Shown here: positions 8,804-16,355 of the stretch, in pieces | How the letters are laid out: each line of letters opens with the position of its first letter | Numbering within the stretch: position 1 is the first letter of the stretch | Assembly (NCBI GenBank): GCA_964368075.1 | Contig: CAYJAD010000002.1 | Coordinates: 39,604 to 103,603, forward strand | Direction of reading: 5' to 3' | Source: CAYJAD01 sp964368075 | GTDB taxonomy: Bacteria; Desulfobacterota; Desulfovibrionia; Desulfovibrionales; Desulfovibrionaceae | DNA length: 64,000 nt | Program-made: the position numbers and the translations under genes | The notes under the pieces: model-generated | The model's database searches: none | What the model was told of the DNA's origin: nothing | What the model saw: only the letters and a program-made list of their open reading frames with translations

Positions 8804-9925
8804 TTAATCTTGCTGCATACTGAGGTTAACCTTGAAATCTGGTATGAAAGGGAGTTGCCCACCAGAGTCTTGCCCTCTTGGAATAACAGCTTGTGCTGTG
8901 ATTTTTTGCGTAAAAATGTTAACAATAGGGGGACTAGAAATGTCAAGATTACCTGTAAAAGTAACGACTATGTCAGAGCCATCATCTTTCACAGAATATG
9001 CAATGTTATGCACTGCGGGAGAGAAAGTCCCAGAATCGAAGCTTATGCCTGGGAACACATCATTCAGAGCGTCTCCCAAAACGTATAAGTCCATTCCGGA
9101 TTGGGAGGTAAGAAAATATATTAAATCTTTATAGGAAGCATCATTACCCAGAAAATCTAAAAATTTATGCTCAGCATAGTGCGCTGAAAGCTTTTCCTTA
9201 GAGAACTCTGGATTATCCTGCTTTATGTTTTGCACAAGCTCAAAATCTTCATGGTTTTCTCCTTGTGCTAGCACGCCTTCCGCTCCATCATGCTCAAATT
9301 TCATTGTCCCCAAAGTCGGTCTATTGCGGATTAAATCCTTAGCATGCAGCTTTACTATGTCTTCATTAGAGTAGTTGCCTGTTTTTAGTAGCTCATTACT
9401 GAGAGTTTTATTGATGAAGGTTTTTAAATTTTCGTTGGCAGTAGAATTGTTTTTAAAATCAGTCTGCTTATTTAAAAGCATATGAAACATTTTTAAGGCT
9501 GATACTTTTTTTGATAAGCTAAGTTGAGAGACTTCCGAAAGATTAAAAAGATGATTGGTATAGATTTCTTTTTTTTCTGCAGAAAAACTTCCTTCAGAAA
9601 TTTCTTTTTTAACACTCTCCATATAACTGCATGCTGTTGCCTGAAGCTTTTGCAGGGTATTTTTTTGTAAGTCAGCGGAGTTGGGGAGATTTTTTATGGA
9701 GGCATGAAAGTTTTCTAAAGTTTCACACATTTTTGCAGCTACTTGCCCATTGCGTTGAGCTATATGCATTCTTCCTGTGCTACTCATGTTTCGAAAAGTA
9801 TCGGCTATGTTTCTACAAAGTTGATGCATCATGCCTATTTCTTTAAGCTCACCATGGGGTTGCACGTCATAAGAAGAAACGGCTGCAGTGGACTGAAATG
9901 GGATATTATTAATAGTATTAGACAT
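8804..9925 (-). CDS. Candidate type III secretion effector (unrecognised family)
   Basis: A 373-residue protein that I cannot assign to a family. The first 45 residues are polar, rich in Ser, Thr and Asn, without a Sec signal or transmembrane segment, which suits a type III secretion signal. Residues about 30-200 look helical with several Lys/Glu-rich amphipathic stretches; the last 110 residues look beta-rich (VHNIAYSVKDDGSDIVVTFT). The gene follows a CesT-type chaperone after 30 bases, in the classic chaperone-effector order, with an AAGGAT Shine-Dalgarno sequence before the ATG. The effector role is inferred from the neighbour and composition, not from a recognised domain. Codon use looks more A/T-rich than in the housekeeping neighbours, which could mean transfer. 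Confidence 0.55.
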   Translation of the reverse strand: MSNTINNIPFQSTAAVSSYDVQPHGELKEIGMMHQLCRNIADTFRNMSSTGRMHIAQRNGQVAAKMCETLENFHASIKNLPNSADLQKNTLQKLQATACSYMESVKKEISEGSFSAEKKEIYTNHLFNLSEVSQLSLSKKVSALKMFHMLLNKQTDFKNNSTANENLKTFINKTLSNELLKTGNYSNEDIVKLHAKDLIRNRPTLGTMKFEHDGAEGVLAQGENHEDFELVQNIKQDNPEFSKEKLSAHYAEHKFLDFLGNDASYKDLIYFLTSQSGMDLYVLGDALNDVFPGISFDSGTFSPAVHNIAYSVKDDGSDIVVTFTGNLDISSPPIVNIFTQKITAQAVIPRGQDSGGQLPFIPDFKVNLSMQQD

Positions 9926-9955
9926 ATAAATCCTTTTTGTTAGGATGAAGAGTTT

Positions 9956-10432
9956 TTATACACGAATACCTACATTTGCGCAGGATTCTTGCCCAGCATT
10001 CACTTCAGCAGTGTTTTTTGTTATATCTTCATAAAACTGTTTCTCATTATCAAAGTATTGTAACAACAGAAAGATCGCTTTCAAAAAGTGAGAGCATTGC
10101 TCCATAAAAGAAGGCATGAACGTGAGTTCGTTTTCAACATCTGTCACAAATATTATTTGTTGTGCTGTAATGACAGCATCATCAATACCAAGGCAAACAC
10201 CATGGTTTTTAGCAAAAAAAGTATTCATAGTTAATAAATAGGCTAATGCTTCAGGTTTATTATTGTGCACCCCCACAGAAGCATGTAATAAAATGCTTTT
10301 GTGAGCAGCCTTATAAGCTATAAAAAAAACATACTCACCAAGATGTATGGAAAACATATTTTCGTTTTCCATGGCCATTGCATCTGCACCAAGCTCTTTA
10401 ACTAAGCTTTCTACAAAGTATTCAAGATTCAT
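9956..10432 (-). CDS. CesT-family type III secretion chaperone
   Basis: A 158-residue acidic protein with the pattern of the CesT/Tir chaperone family. An N-terminal helix (NLEYFVESLVKELGADAM) is followed by strands carrying a substrate-like I/F-rich surface. A core segment reads EALAYLLTMNTFFAKNHGVC, matching the family's LLxxNxxxxxxGG-like helix, and then LGIDD and a second long helix. Such class I chaperones are homodimers that keep one effector secretion-competent. The gene is first in a two-gene operon with the candidate effector, has a GGAG Shine-Dalgarno sequence 8 bases before its ATG, and a good sigma-70-type promoter upstream. No apparatus genes lie in this window. Confidence 0.7.
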   Translation of the reverse strand: MNLEYFVESLVKELGADAMAMENENMFSIHLGEYVFFIAYKAAHKSILLHASVGVHNNKPEALAYLLTMNTFFAKNHGVCLGIDDAVITAQQIIFVTDVENELTFMPSFMEQCSHFLKAIFLLLQYFDNEKQFYEDITKNTAEVNAGQESCANVGIRV

Positions 10433-10489
10433 ATTTTACTCCATGTTTTTTGCTAGTAATGAAGCTTTACAAGGATTCATAGAGATTTC

Positions 10490-10518
10490 AAAATAATGTC
10501 TATAAAGATACTTGTCAA
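10490..10518 (-). promoter_or_regulatory. Sigma-70-type promoter of the chaperone-effector operon
   Basis: On the minus strand a perfect TTGACA (bases 10518-10513) is separated by 17 bases from TATTTT (10495-10490). It stands about 58 bases upstream of the chaperone ATG. Confidence 0.65.
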
Positions 10519-10549
10519 GGCGTGATGTGCATAGCTACCTAAGATCATT

Positions 10550-12679
10550 TTATGCTGGTGTAATGTTTAATATATCTAGCGAGGCTATTTCTTCTCCGGC
10601 TACCCTGGCAGCTTCGGCCATAATGTGCCCTTCGCTTTCCTTCCATGACTGTAGAATTTGTTTTTTAAATTCAGCACTAAAGGATTTTAATTGCTCATCA
10701 CATAACTTTTCTAAACGTGCCTCACCAAAAATACGACGGCGCAATAAGCCCGGTACAGGCACATATAATACTTTACCTACCACCCACTTATCTAAGTTAA
10801 AGACCTTCATGAGCACAAGACCGCTGACACCAAGTAAAGTGGCGGTAATGGGCGCACCTGAAGCCGCCAATGCCGCAAGACCAGGAGCTGCCACCATGGT
10901 GGCCATTTCTGCGGCGTTGCGGTCTTGACTGAGGGTGGATTTTCCCAATTCTTCGCCCATGCGTGCGATGAAGTTATCCATGGCTAAGGCTATCCACGTT
11001 TGTTCCAAGCGTTCAGGTACAATGGGAATGCCTTTTTCGTGAAACCAGTCTTTAAGTTCTTTACGGCAAGCGTCTACAATATTACGTCCCATACGAGTCA
11101 TGGCTGTATCTAGTAAGCCTTGAATGCGGCTCTCTTCTTCTACAAGGGCTTTGGCTATGCCTTCCATAAGTTTGGAAAGGGAACCGCCTTCTTCTCTGTA
11201 GCGTCGAAATTCCGGTAACAACACAACATTGCGTAAGAAAGCACCCATATCCTGCATAAGCATATGGGAGCCATTTTCTAAAATGCGTTCAATGCCATGG
11301 CGGCGAATGCGTTCATTCATAAAAGAAGGCAATTCTGTTTGTAAAGCTTGGCGCCCTTCACGCAAATGCGCTGCTAATATGTCATATTGTGCTAGTCCCT
11401 TGGCAATATCAGCGTAGGGTTCATCGCCAATAAGAATTTTGCTATTATTGCCCAGTGTTTGGCGTACTACATCAAGCACAAAGGGCCAAGCGCTACTGCC
11501 ACCCGTGAGTAATACAAGAGGTTTATCCGCTAAAGGGGAGAGGTCTGCGTCTGGGGCAGAGCGTACATTTTTGAGCGTCTCAAGAAAGGCGTCTTCAAAC
11601 CAAGAGACTAAATCTGTTTGTTTACCTTGTAAAAGGCCTTGCCCTCGGGTGGAAAGGCCGGCTCTGTCGCCGTGTTCTTGTAAGGAGAGTAAAAAATCTT
11701 TGCTGGCCACATAGCGCCCGGCTCTTTCCATAAATTGAGACCACGTAAAATGTTCAATATAGGCTGAGCATTCTTGTACATTTTTACCATCAAAGTACGA
11801 CCAGCGTACACGTATGGTCATGCTTTGTTCTCTATTGGTATGCATGGCAGCAGAAAATTCTTCTTTAGCACGGCGACAGGCTACCCAATGAACATAGTAT
11901 GTATTATTTTGTGAGTATAAGTGTTGCTCAAGACCGGGGTTATGTTCCAAAAGAATTTGGTAAAAAAGATCATCGAATAATCTGCCCCCGTAGAGCATAT
12001 CTCCGTAACGACCCACCACATCGGCGCGACGCAAGTAGGCAAAATCGCAAGTGCCACCGCCAAAGTCTACAGTAAGAACTCCCTTAGCCGCCACAGAAGG
12101 GGGCAAAGCGCCGCTGGCAATATAATGTAGTAAAGCGCCCATGGGTTCGCGTAAAAATTGGGCATTGTTCCACCCTGTGTCATGCAGGCATTGACGCAAA
12201 ACTTGCTGATAGTGATTTTCCGCTTGCGAGGGAATGCCTACCAGCATATGCCCTTCATGTTTTTGCTTTGCAGGGGGCTGTAGGTCAGTGCTGTTTTCGG
12301 TACTTTCAGCAGGCTTTGTCTTGCTGTCAACAGGGTGCAAGGGCACGTTTTTTCGTAGAAGCCGCAAAAAATCCAGCATATACCGTTTAGCATTTTCATT
12401 GACGGCAATATCTGGTTTGAATTGGCTATGCAAACTATAATGTTTGCGTTCTTCATCGCCTGCTTCGCCAAATTCGTATTCTGCAGCAGCTCCTATTAAA
12501 AAAGCTTTATCATCTTTATAGAGAACCAAGGTAGGAATAGCACCGCCCAAAGCCGGATTATGCCATTGATGAGGTTTAATGACGGTGACTTGCCCATCAT
12601 TTAATTCTGTATGGCACGCGGCTATGCATGTGTTGCTTGTGCCCAAATCCATGGCCATGACATGCGTTTTCTTCTGCAT
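10550..12679 (-). CDS. Hsp70-like ATPase with C-terminal hydrophobic segment
   Basis: A 709-residue protein. Residues 1-430 are an actin/Hsp70-type ATPase: phosphate-1 motif MDLGTSNTCIA (10-20), phosphate-2 motif LTVDFGGGTCDFAYL (202-216) and adenosine motif LLTGGSSAWPF (390-400). The usual DnaK substrate-binding beta domain is not recognisable. From about 440 the chain is helical, with a hydrophobic stretch near 593-627 (VAAPGLAALAASGAPITATL, then LLGVSGLVLM) that could span or hairpin into the membrane, and a charged helical tail. It starts with a one-base overlap (TAATG) on the stop of a four-helix membrane protein, so the two are translationally coupled and likely act together. Substrate and pathway are unknown to me. 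Confidence 0.75.
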   Translation of the reverse strand: MQKKTHVMAMDLGTSNTCIAACHTELNDGQVTVIKPHQWHNPALGGAIPTLVLYKDDKAFLIGAAAEYEFGEAGDEERKHYSLHSQFKPDIAVNENAKRYMLDFLRLLRKNVPLHPVDSKTKPAESTENSTDLQPPAKQKHEGHMLVGIPSQAENHYQQVLRQCLHDTGWNNAQFLREPMGALLHYIASGALPPSVAAKGVLTVDFGGGTCDFAYLRRADVVGRYGDMLYGGRLFDDLFYQILLEHNPGLEQHLYSQNNTYYVHWVACRRAKEEFSAAMHTNREQSMTIRVRWSYFDGKNVQECSAYIEHFTWSQFMERAGRYVASKDFLLSLQEHGDRAGLSTRGQGLLQGKQTDLVSWFEDAFLETLKNVRSAPDADLSPLADKPLVLLTGGSSAWPFVLDVVRQTLGNNSKILIGDEPYADIAKGLAQYDILAAHLREGRQALQTELPSFMNERIRRHGIERILENGSHMLMQDMGAFLRNVVLLPEFRRYREEGGSLSKLMEGIAKALVEEESRIQGLLDTAMTRMGRNIVDACRKELKDWFHEKGIPIVPERLEQTWIALAMDNFIARMGEELGKSTLSQDRNAAEMATMVAAPGLAALAASGAPITATLLGVSGLVLMKVFNLDKWVVGKVLYVPVPGLLRRRIFGEARLEKLCDEQLKSFSAEFKKQILQSWKESEGHIMAEAARVAGEEIASLDILNITPA

Positions 12680-13881
12680 TATTTCCTCACCTTGCGAACT
12701 GTTCCTTTGCGTACTAAAATTCCTTGTTCTAAAATAGGGGGCTCATCCACATAGCAAGCATCACCCCAAGTAATATGCCCAAGAGGGGTATAGCGGTCTG
12801 TCATTTCTTCAGACCATACAAGCTTGCCTTGCTCTCTGGTTACTTCTATGCCGAGGCGGCGTAACCTTTCTTCAAGCCATTGTTGTCGTGCTTCGGGCAG
12901 TTCCCCTGCCAAAGAGTAAAGCTCGCTGCCTACTTTTTTCCAGGCATCTTTACTGGGGTCATTTTTCAGTTGGATATTTTCAAAAAGTAAAGGGCCTATA
13001 CGGCTTGCCCCTGCCCACCATTGATGTGCCGCCATGGAAAGTTTTTCTTCAAAGTCTTGCTGGTCAAAATGAAGAGGGCGTTTTAAGAAAAGTGCAAAAA
13101 GAAAAGTAAATAACAAGACTCCATAAATATTATTGAAGAAAGGGAGGGCTTGCCCACTAGTTAAAAAATGCCCTACCATTTGCACCATATGCAAGGGGCC
13201 TAATTGTCCACTAAAAATATCGCGGGCTAAAGCCAAAGCCAGTGCGCCTACCCAGACCAAGGAGGCAAGGCGAGTAAAGGGTTTCCAATGGTACCTTGAG
13301 CCAAATATTTGTATGCTGTTGCGACGCATGGCGGTTATAAAATATTCTGCTGACCATAGGGCGCCCATGACTCCTATTAACCCACAAATAATTGTTAAAC
13401 TGGTACTTTGTGTGCTTTGAGTAGCATTTTCAGTGCCGGGTAAAAATACAGCGTCAAAAAGCCCCACGGAAAGCAAGGCTTGACCCAAGGCAAAGCCTAA
13501 AATTAAGCCCAAAATGGCTAATAGGGCTGAACGCCACGCGGAAAAATGTGTTACTTTACGTACAGGGGGAAGAAGCAAGGGTGGCAGCATGTCGCGCCAC
13601 AATTCTTCTTGTGAAAGGCTTATATCTTCGTGATCGGTATTTTGATTTTTTTCTTGCGGCACAAGGCTGTCTTGCATAAGTTGACGTACAAGTCGTATCC
13701 TTGTGTCAAAAATACGTCCCTGTAAAAACCTTTCATCGGGGGCTAGAGGCATATTTTGTGTGGCGTCTTGAATTATAAGCTCCACACCGGTCATGGCATT
13801 TTGAGGCACAACAACGGTGGGAAGATGCGCCCGGTCTATTTCTGCCGCGGGTAACGGGGCAGTATCTTCTTGAGTTGACAT
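12679..13881 (-). CDS. Multi-pass membrane partner of the Hsp70-like ATPase
   Basis: A 400-residue protein of no family I recognise. A soluble N-terminal region of about 115 residues is followed by four hydrophobic helices (about 117-141, 161-184, 203-220 and 249-267) and a soluble C-terminal part of about 130 residues. The C-terminal part includes EARQQWLEERLRRLGIEV and ends in a basic tail. An in-frame ATG at 13896 exists, but AAGGA lies at the right spacing only for the ATG at 13881. The stop overlaps the start of the Hsp70-like gene by one base. The pairing suggests a membrane site to which the ATPase is recruited; this is inference. Confidence 0.7.
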   Translation of the reverse strand: MSTQEDTAPLPAAEIDRAHLPTVVVPQNAMTGVELIIQDATQNMPLAPDERFLQGRIFDTRIRLVRQLMQDSLVPQEKNQNTDHEDISLSQEELWRDMLPPLLLPPVRKVTHFSAWRSALLAILGLILGFALGQALLSVGLFDAVFLPGTENATQSTQSTSLTIICGLIGVMGALWSAEYFITAMRRNSIQIFGSRYHWKPFTRLASLVWVGALALALARDIFSGQLGPLHMVQMVGHFLTSGQALPFFNNIYGVLLFTFLFALFLKRPLHFDQQDFEEKLSMAAHQWWAGASRIGPLLFENIQLKNDPSKDAWKKVGSELYSLAGELPEARQQWLEERLRRLGIEVTREQGKLVWSEEMTDRYTPLGHITWGDACYVDEPPILEQGILVRKGTVRKVRK

Positions 13882-13997
13882 ATATGTATCCTTCATATGT
13901 TTTAGCAGAGCGGATGACGTTGAATTATATATTTATCTGTCCGTTTTATATACGAGATAATGCGTATAGTTCTCTGCTGAAAAGCCTTAACAGCCTG

Positions 13998-15119
13998 TTA
14001 AATAACAACTTCCTCTGGATAGATGGCCTCCATGGAAGCCTTAAATGCGGCAAAAGTGCCGGCCTCAATGGCAACGCGGGCACGACGCACCGTGTCTAAA
14101 AAATAGGTCAAATTATGTAAGGAATTTAATCTGTAGGCCAGTAATTCATGGCTTACATAAAGATGACGCAAATAGGCTTTGCTAAAAGTGCGACAGGTGT
14201 AGCAAGAGCAAGCAGGGTCAAGACTGCTATCGTCTTCGGCAAATTCTTTACGTTTAATGTTTATTTTGCCAAGGGAAGTGTATAAGGTGCCGTTACGAGC
14301 ATTGCGCGTGGGTAAAACGCAGTCAAACATATCAATTCCGGCGGCAATACCATTAACAATGTCTAGTGGTGTGCCTACGCCCATAAGATAACGGGCTTTA
14401 TCTTTGGGGAGCAGAGGTGCCGTATAATAGAGAAATTCCATGAGGATTTCTTTACTTTCCCCCACAGAAAGACCGCCGATGGCAAAGCCGTCAAAATCAA
14501 GACCGCATAATTCTTCTACCGAGCGCTGTCGCAAATCTTTAAAGAATCCCCCTTGGGTAATGGCAAAAAGTAAGTTGGGGGCAGTGCCGGCAGGGTAAGC
14601 TTGGCGTGCGCGTTTGGCCCATCGCGTGGTAAGAGCTAGAGATTTTTCGGTATAGGCATAATCACTGCCATAAGCTACGCACTCGTCTAGCACCATCATG
14701 ATGTCGGAGTTGAGATTGCGTTGAATTTTGATGACATTTTCCGGCGTGAAAAAATGTTTCGAACCATCAATATGAGAACGAAACTCTACACCTTCTTCAC
14801 TGATTTTACGAAGATCGTTAAGGCTAAAGACCTGAAAACCACCACTGTCGGTTAAAATAGGTTTGTCCCAAGCGGAAAAACCGTGCAATCCACCGCGCCG
14901 CGCTACTAAGTCGTCGCCGGGGCGTAAATAGAGGTGATAGGTATTACCCAAGATGATTTCTGCTTGAATGTCGTGTAAATCATCGGGAGCAATAGCTTTT
15001 ACAGAACCTACCGTACCCACAGGCATGAAGATGGGTGTTTGAATATCTCCATGGGCTGTGCGTAAAACGCCAGTTCGCGCCGCGCCGTCTTGTGCCTTAA
15101 GCGTAAATGTTTTTTCCAT
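13998..15119 (-). CDS. tgt: Queuine tRNA-ribosyltransferase (tRNA-guanine transglycosylase)
   Basis: Exchanges guanine-34 for the preQ1 base in GUN-anticodon tRNAs. Seen are GNTYHLYLRPGDD, the substrate-binding DSGGFQVFSL, the catalytic-region MGVGTPLDIVNGI and FDCVLPTRNARNG, and the zinc site CSCYTCRTFSKAYLRHL with a downstream His. Length is 373 residues from the ATG at 15119 (MEKTFTLKAQDG); the frame runs 24 residues further upstream, but that part has no family resemblance. Confidence 0.96.
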   Translation of the reverse strand: MEKTFTLKAQDGAARTGVLRTAHGDIQTPIFMPVGTVGSVKAIAPDDLHDIQAEIILGNTYHLYLRPGDDLVARRGGLHGFSAWDKPILTDSGGFQVFSLNDLRKISEEGVEFRSHIDGSKHFFTPENVIKIQRNLNSDIMMVLDECVAYGSDYAYTEKSLALTTRWAKRARQAYPAGTAPNLLFAITQGGFFKDLRQRSVEELCGLDFDGFAIGGLSVGESKEILMEFLYYTAPLLPKDKARYLMGVGTPLDIVNGIAAGIDMFDCVLPTRNARNGTLYTSLGKINIKRKEFAEDDSSLDPACSCYTCRTFSKAYLRHLYVSHELLAYRLNSLHNLTYFLDTVRRARVAIEAGTFAAFKASMEAIYPEEVVI

Positions 15120-15242
15120 GGTTAATACTATAAAGCCATTGGGGCAGTTAGGCAAGAGCCTATTTGACCATAAGAGCCATATGGGATACAAGTTGCATTT
15201 GCTATAGCATCTACAATATAATGTAGAGTAGGGAGTAGAAGT

Positions 15243-15767
15243 ATGGATATTTTTGAAGTGTTATTTACGCGACGCAGTATACGAAAATTTACAGCAGAAC
15301 CTGTAAGCGATGCTCATGTACAGCGCATGTTAGAAGCTGCCATGGCCGCACCCAGCGCCGGCAATTCTCAGCCATGGCGTTTTATTGTGGTGCGCGAAAA
15401 AGAAACCATGCAAGCCATTGCTGCGCGTAACCCTTATGCGCAAATGGCCAAGGATGCTTCTGTGTGCATAGTAGTTTGTGCTGACTTGCAGGCGGAAAAA
15501 TACCCAGGGTATTGGCAACAAGATTGCTCGGCAGCTTTGCAAAATATGTTGCTGGCAGGGCGAGCCCTTGGCATTGGCACTGTGTGGACAGGCGTGTATC
15601 CCGATGAAGAAAGGATTGAGGCTTTTGATACGCTGTTTTCTTTACCTAAACATGCCCATGTGCTGGGTGTGGTGGTGTGCGGACACCCTGATCAGCCTTT
15701 CAAGGCACGAGATACCTTTGCCCCAGAAAAAATATTTAATGAAACATGGGGAAATGGCACAAGTTAA
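15243..15767 (+). CDS. Nitroreductase-family FMN oxidoreductase
   Basis: A 174-residue flavoprotein of the nitroreductase superfamily. The FMN-binding N-terminus is clear: RRSIRKFTAEPVSDA, then AAMAAPSAGNSQPWRFIVV. The middle QDCSAALQNMLLAGRALGIG and C-terminal GVVVCGHPDQP are also typical. Members reduce nitroaromatics, quinones or flavins with NAD(P)H; the specific substrate cannot be read from sequence. It stands alone, divergent from tgt. Confidence 0.9.
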   Translation: MDIFEVLFTRRSIRKFTAEPVSDAHVQRMLEAAMAAPSAGNSQPWRFIVVREKETMQAIAARNPYAQMAKDASVCIVVCADLQAEKYPGYWQQDCSAALQNMLLAGRALGIGTVWTGVYPDEERIEAFDTLFSLPKHAHVLGVVVCGHPDQPFKARDTFAPEKIFNETWGNGTS

Positions 15768-15819
15768 CTGTTTTTAATGATAGAGAAAAAGAAGGGTGAT
15801 AAGGCTTACGCTTTTTTTC

Positions 15820-15847
15820 TTGACATCTAAAATATTTTGTTTACTCT
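15820..15847 (+). promoter_or_regulatory. Probable sigma-70 promoter of the PxxKW gene
   Basis: TTGACA at 15820-15825, a 16-base spacer and TACTCT at 15842-15847, about 48 bases before the start codon. Confidence 0.45.
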
Positions 15848-15894
15848 TGTGCTCCCAAAAAAATTTTACGCCTTAGGCGTATCGGAGGATGATT

Positions 15895-16161
15895 ATGGCT
15901 CTTTTAGAAAATGCCGTTAAAACCCCTGAAGGCGTTGTGCTCAACGGCTTTACCCTTTCTCCCATCGTGGAACAATGTGACGGCTGTGGTCGCGTGCGTG
16001 AGTTTGAAGAAGAAAAATTCTGCTCTACTTATCCTACACCTGCTCGTAAATGGGTGGGAGGAAACTGTAACTTCTCTACGCACGTTAAAGTTGCCGCTGC
16101 TAAAGCCGCTAAGGTTAACCCATTGAAAGCATCTAAGCGTGCTGCCAAGGGTCGCAAGTAG
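15895..16161 (+). CDS. PxxKW-family cysteine-rich small protein
   Basis: An 88-residue protein. A Cys cluster (QCDGCGRVREF, FCSTY) precedes the name-giving PARKW and a further Cys (GGNCNF). The Cys spacing suggests metal or Fe-S binding. The family is known in Desulfovibrio-type bacteria and its function is not established as far as I know. The ATG at 15895 is used because GGAGG at 15884-15888 is 6 bases away; the ATG at 15889 abuts the GGAGG directly. The C-terminus, KVNPLKASKR followed by AAKGRK, is basic and shares ten identical residues with the unrelated protein at 24910-25215. Confidence 0.8.
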   Translation: MALLENAVKTPEGVVLNGFTLSPIVEQCDGCGRVREFEEEKFCSTYPTPARKWVGGNCNFSTHVKVAAAKAAKVNPLKASKRAAKGRK

Positions 16162-16195
16162 GCTATACTATTTTTGGGCAAAAGCCCGAAGAAGC

Positions 16196-16250
16196 AAAAA
16201 AACGCAGGCTCCGCAGTGTATTTTACCTGAGGCGTCTGCGTTTTTATTTT
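16196..16250 (+). terminator. Intrinsic terminator after the PxxKW gene
   Basis: Arms AAAAAACGCAG and CTGCGTTTTT with inner pairing and a T-rich flank, 35 bases after the stop. Confidence 0.75.
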
Positions 16251-16355
16251 GTAGGCGCTTTTTCAACGACCTGCGAAGTTTTTGCGCGAGGAATTGCATA
16301 AAAGTTTAGGAAACTTTGGTGAAGCCCGTGTTTCCTCTAAAGTGTATGGGAAATT

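Noticed and set aside
15120..15191. Upstream extension of tgt by 24 residues
   Set aside because: Hydrophobic leader-like residues absent from the family; the ATG at 15119 starts at the conserved fold.
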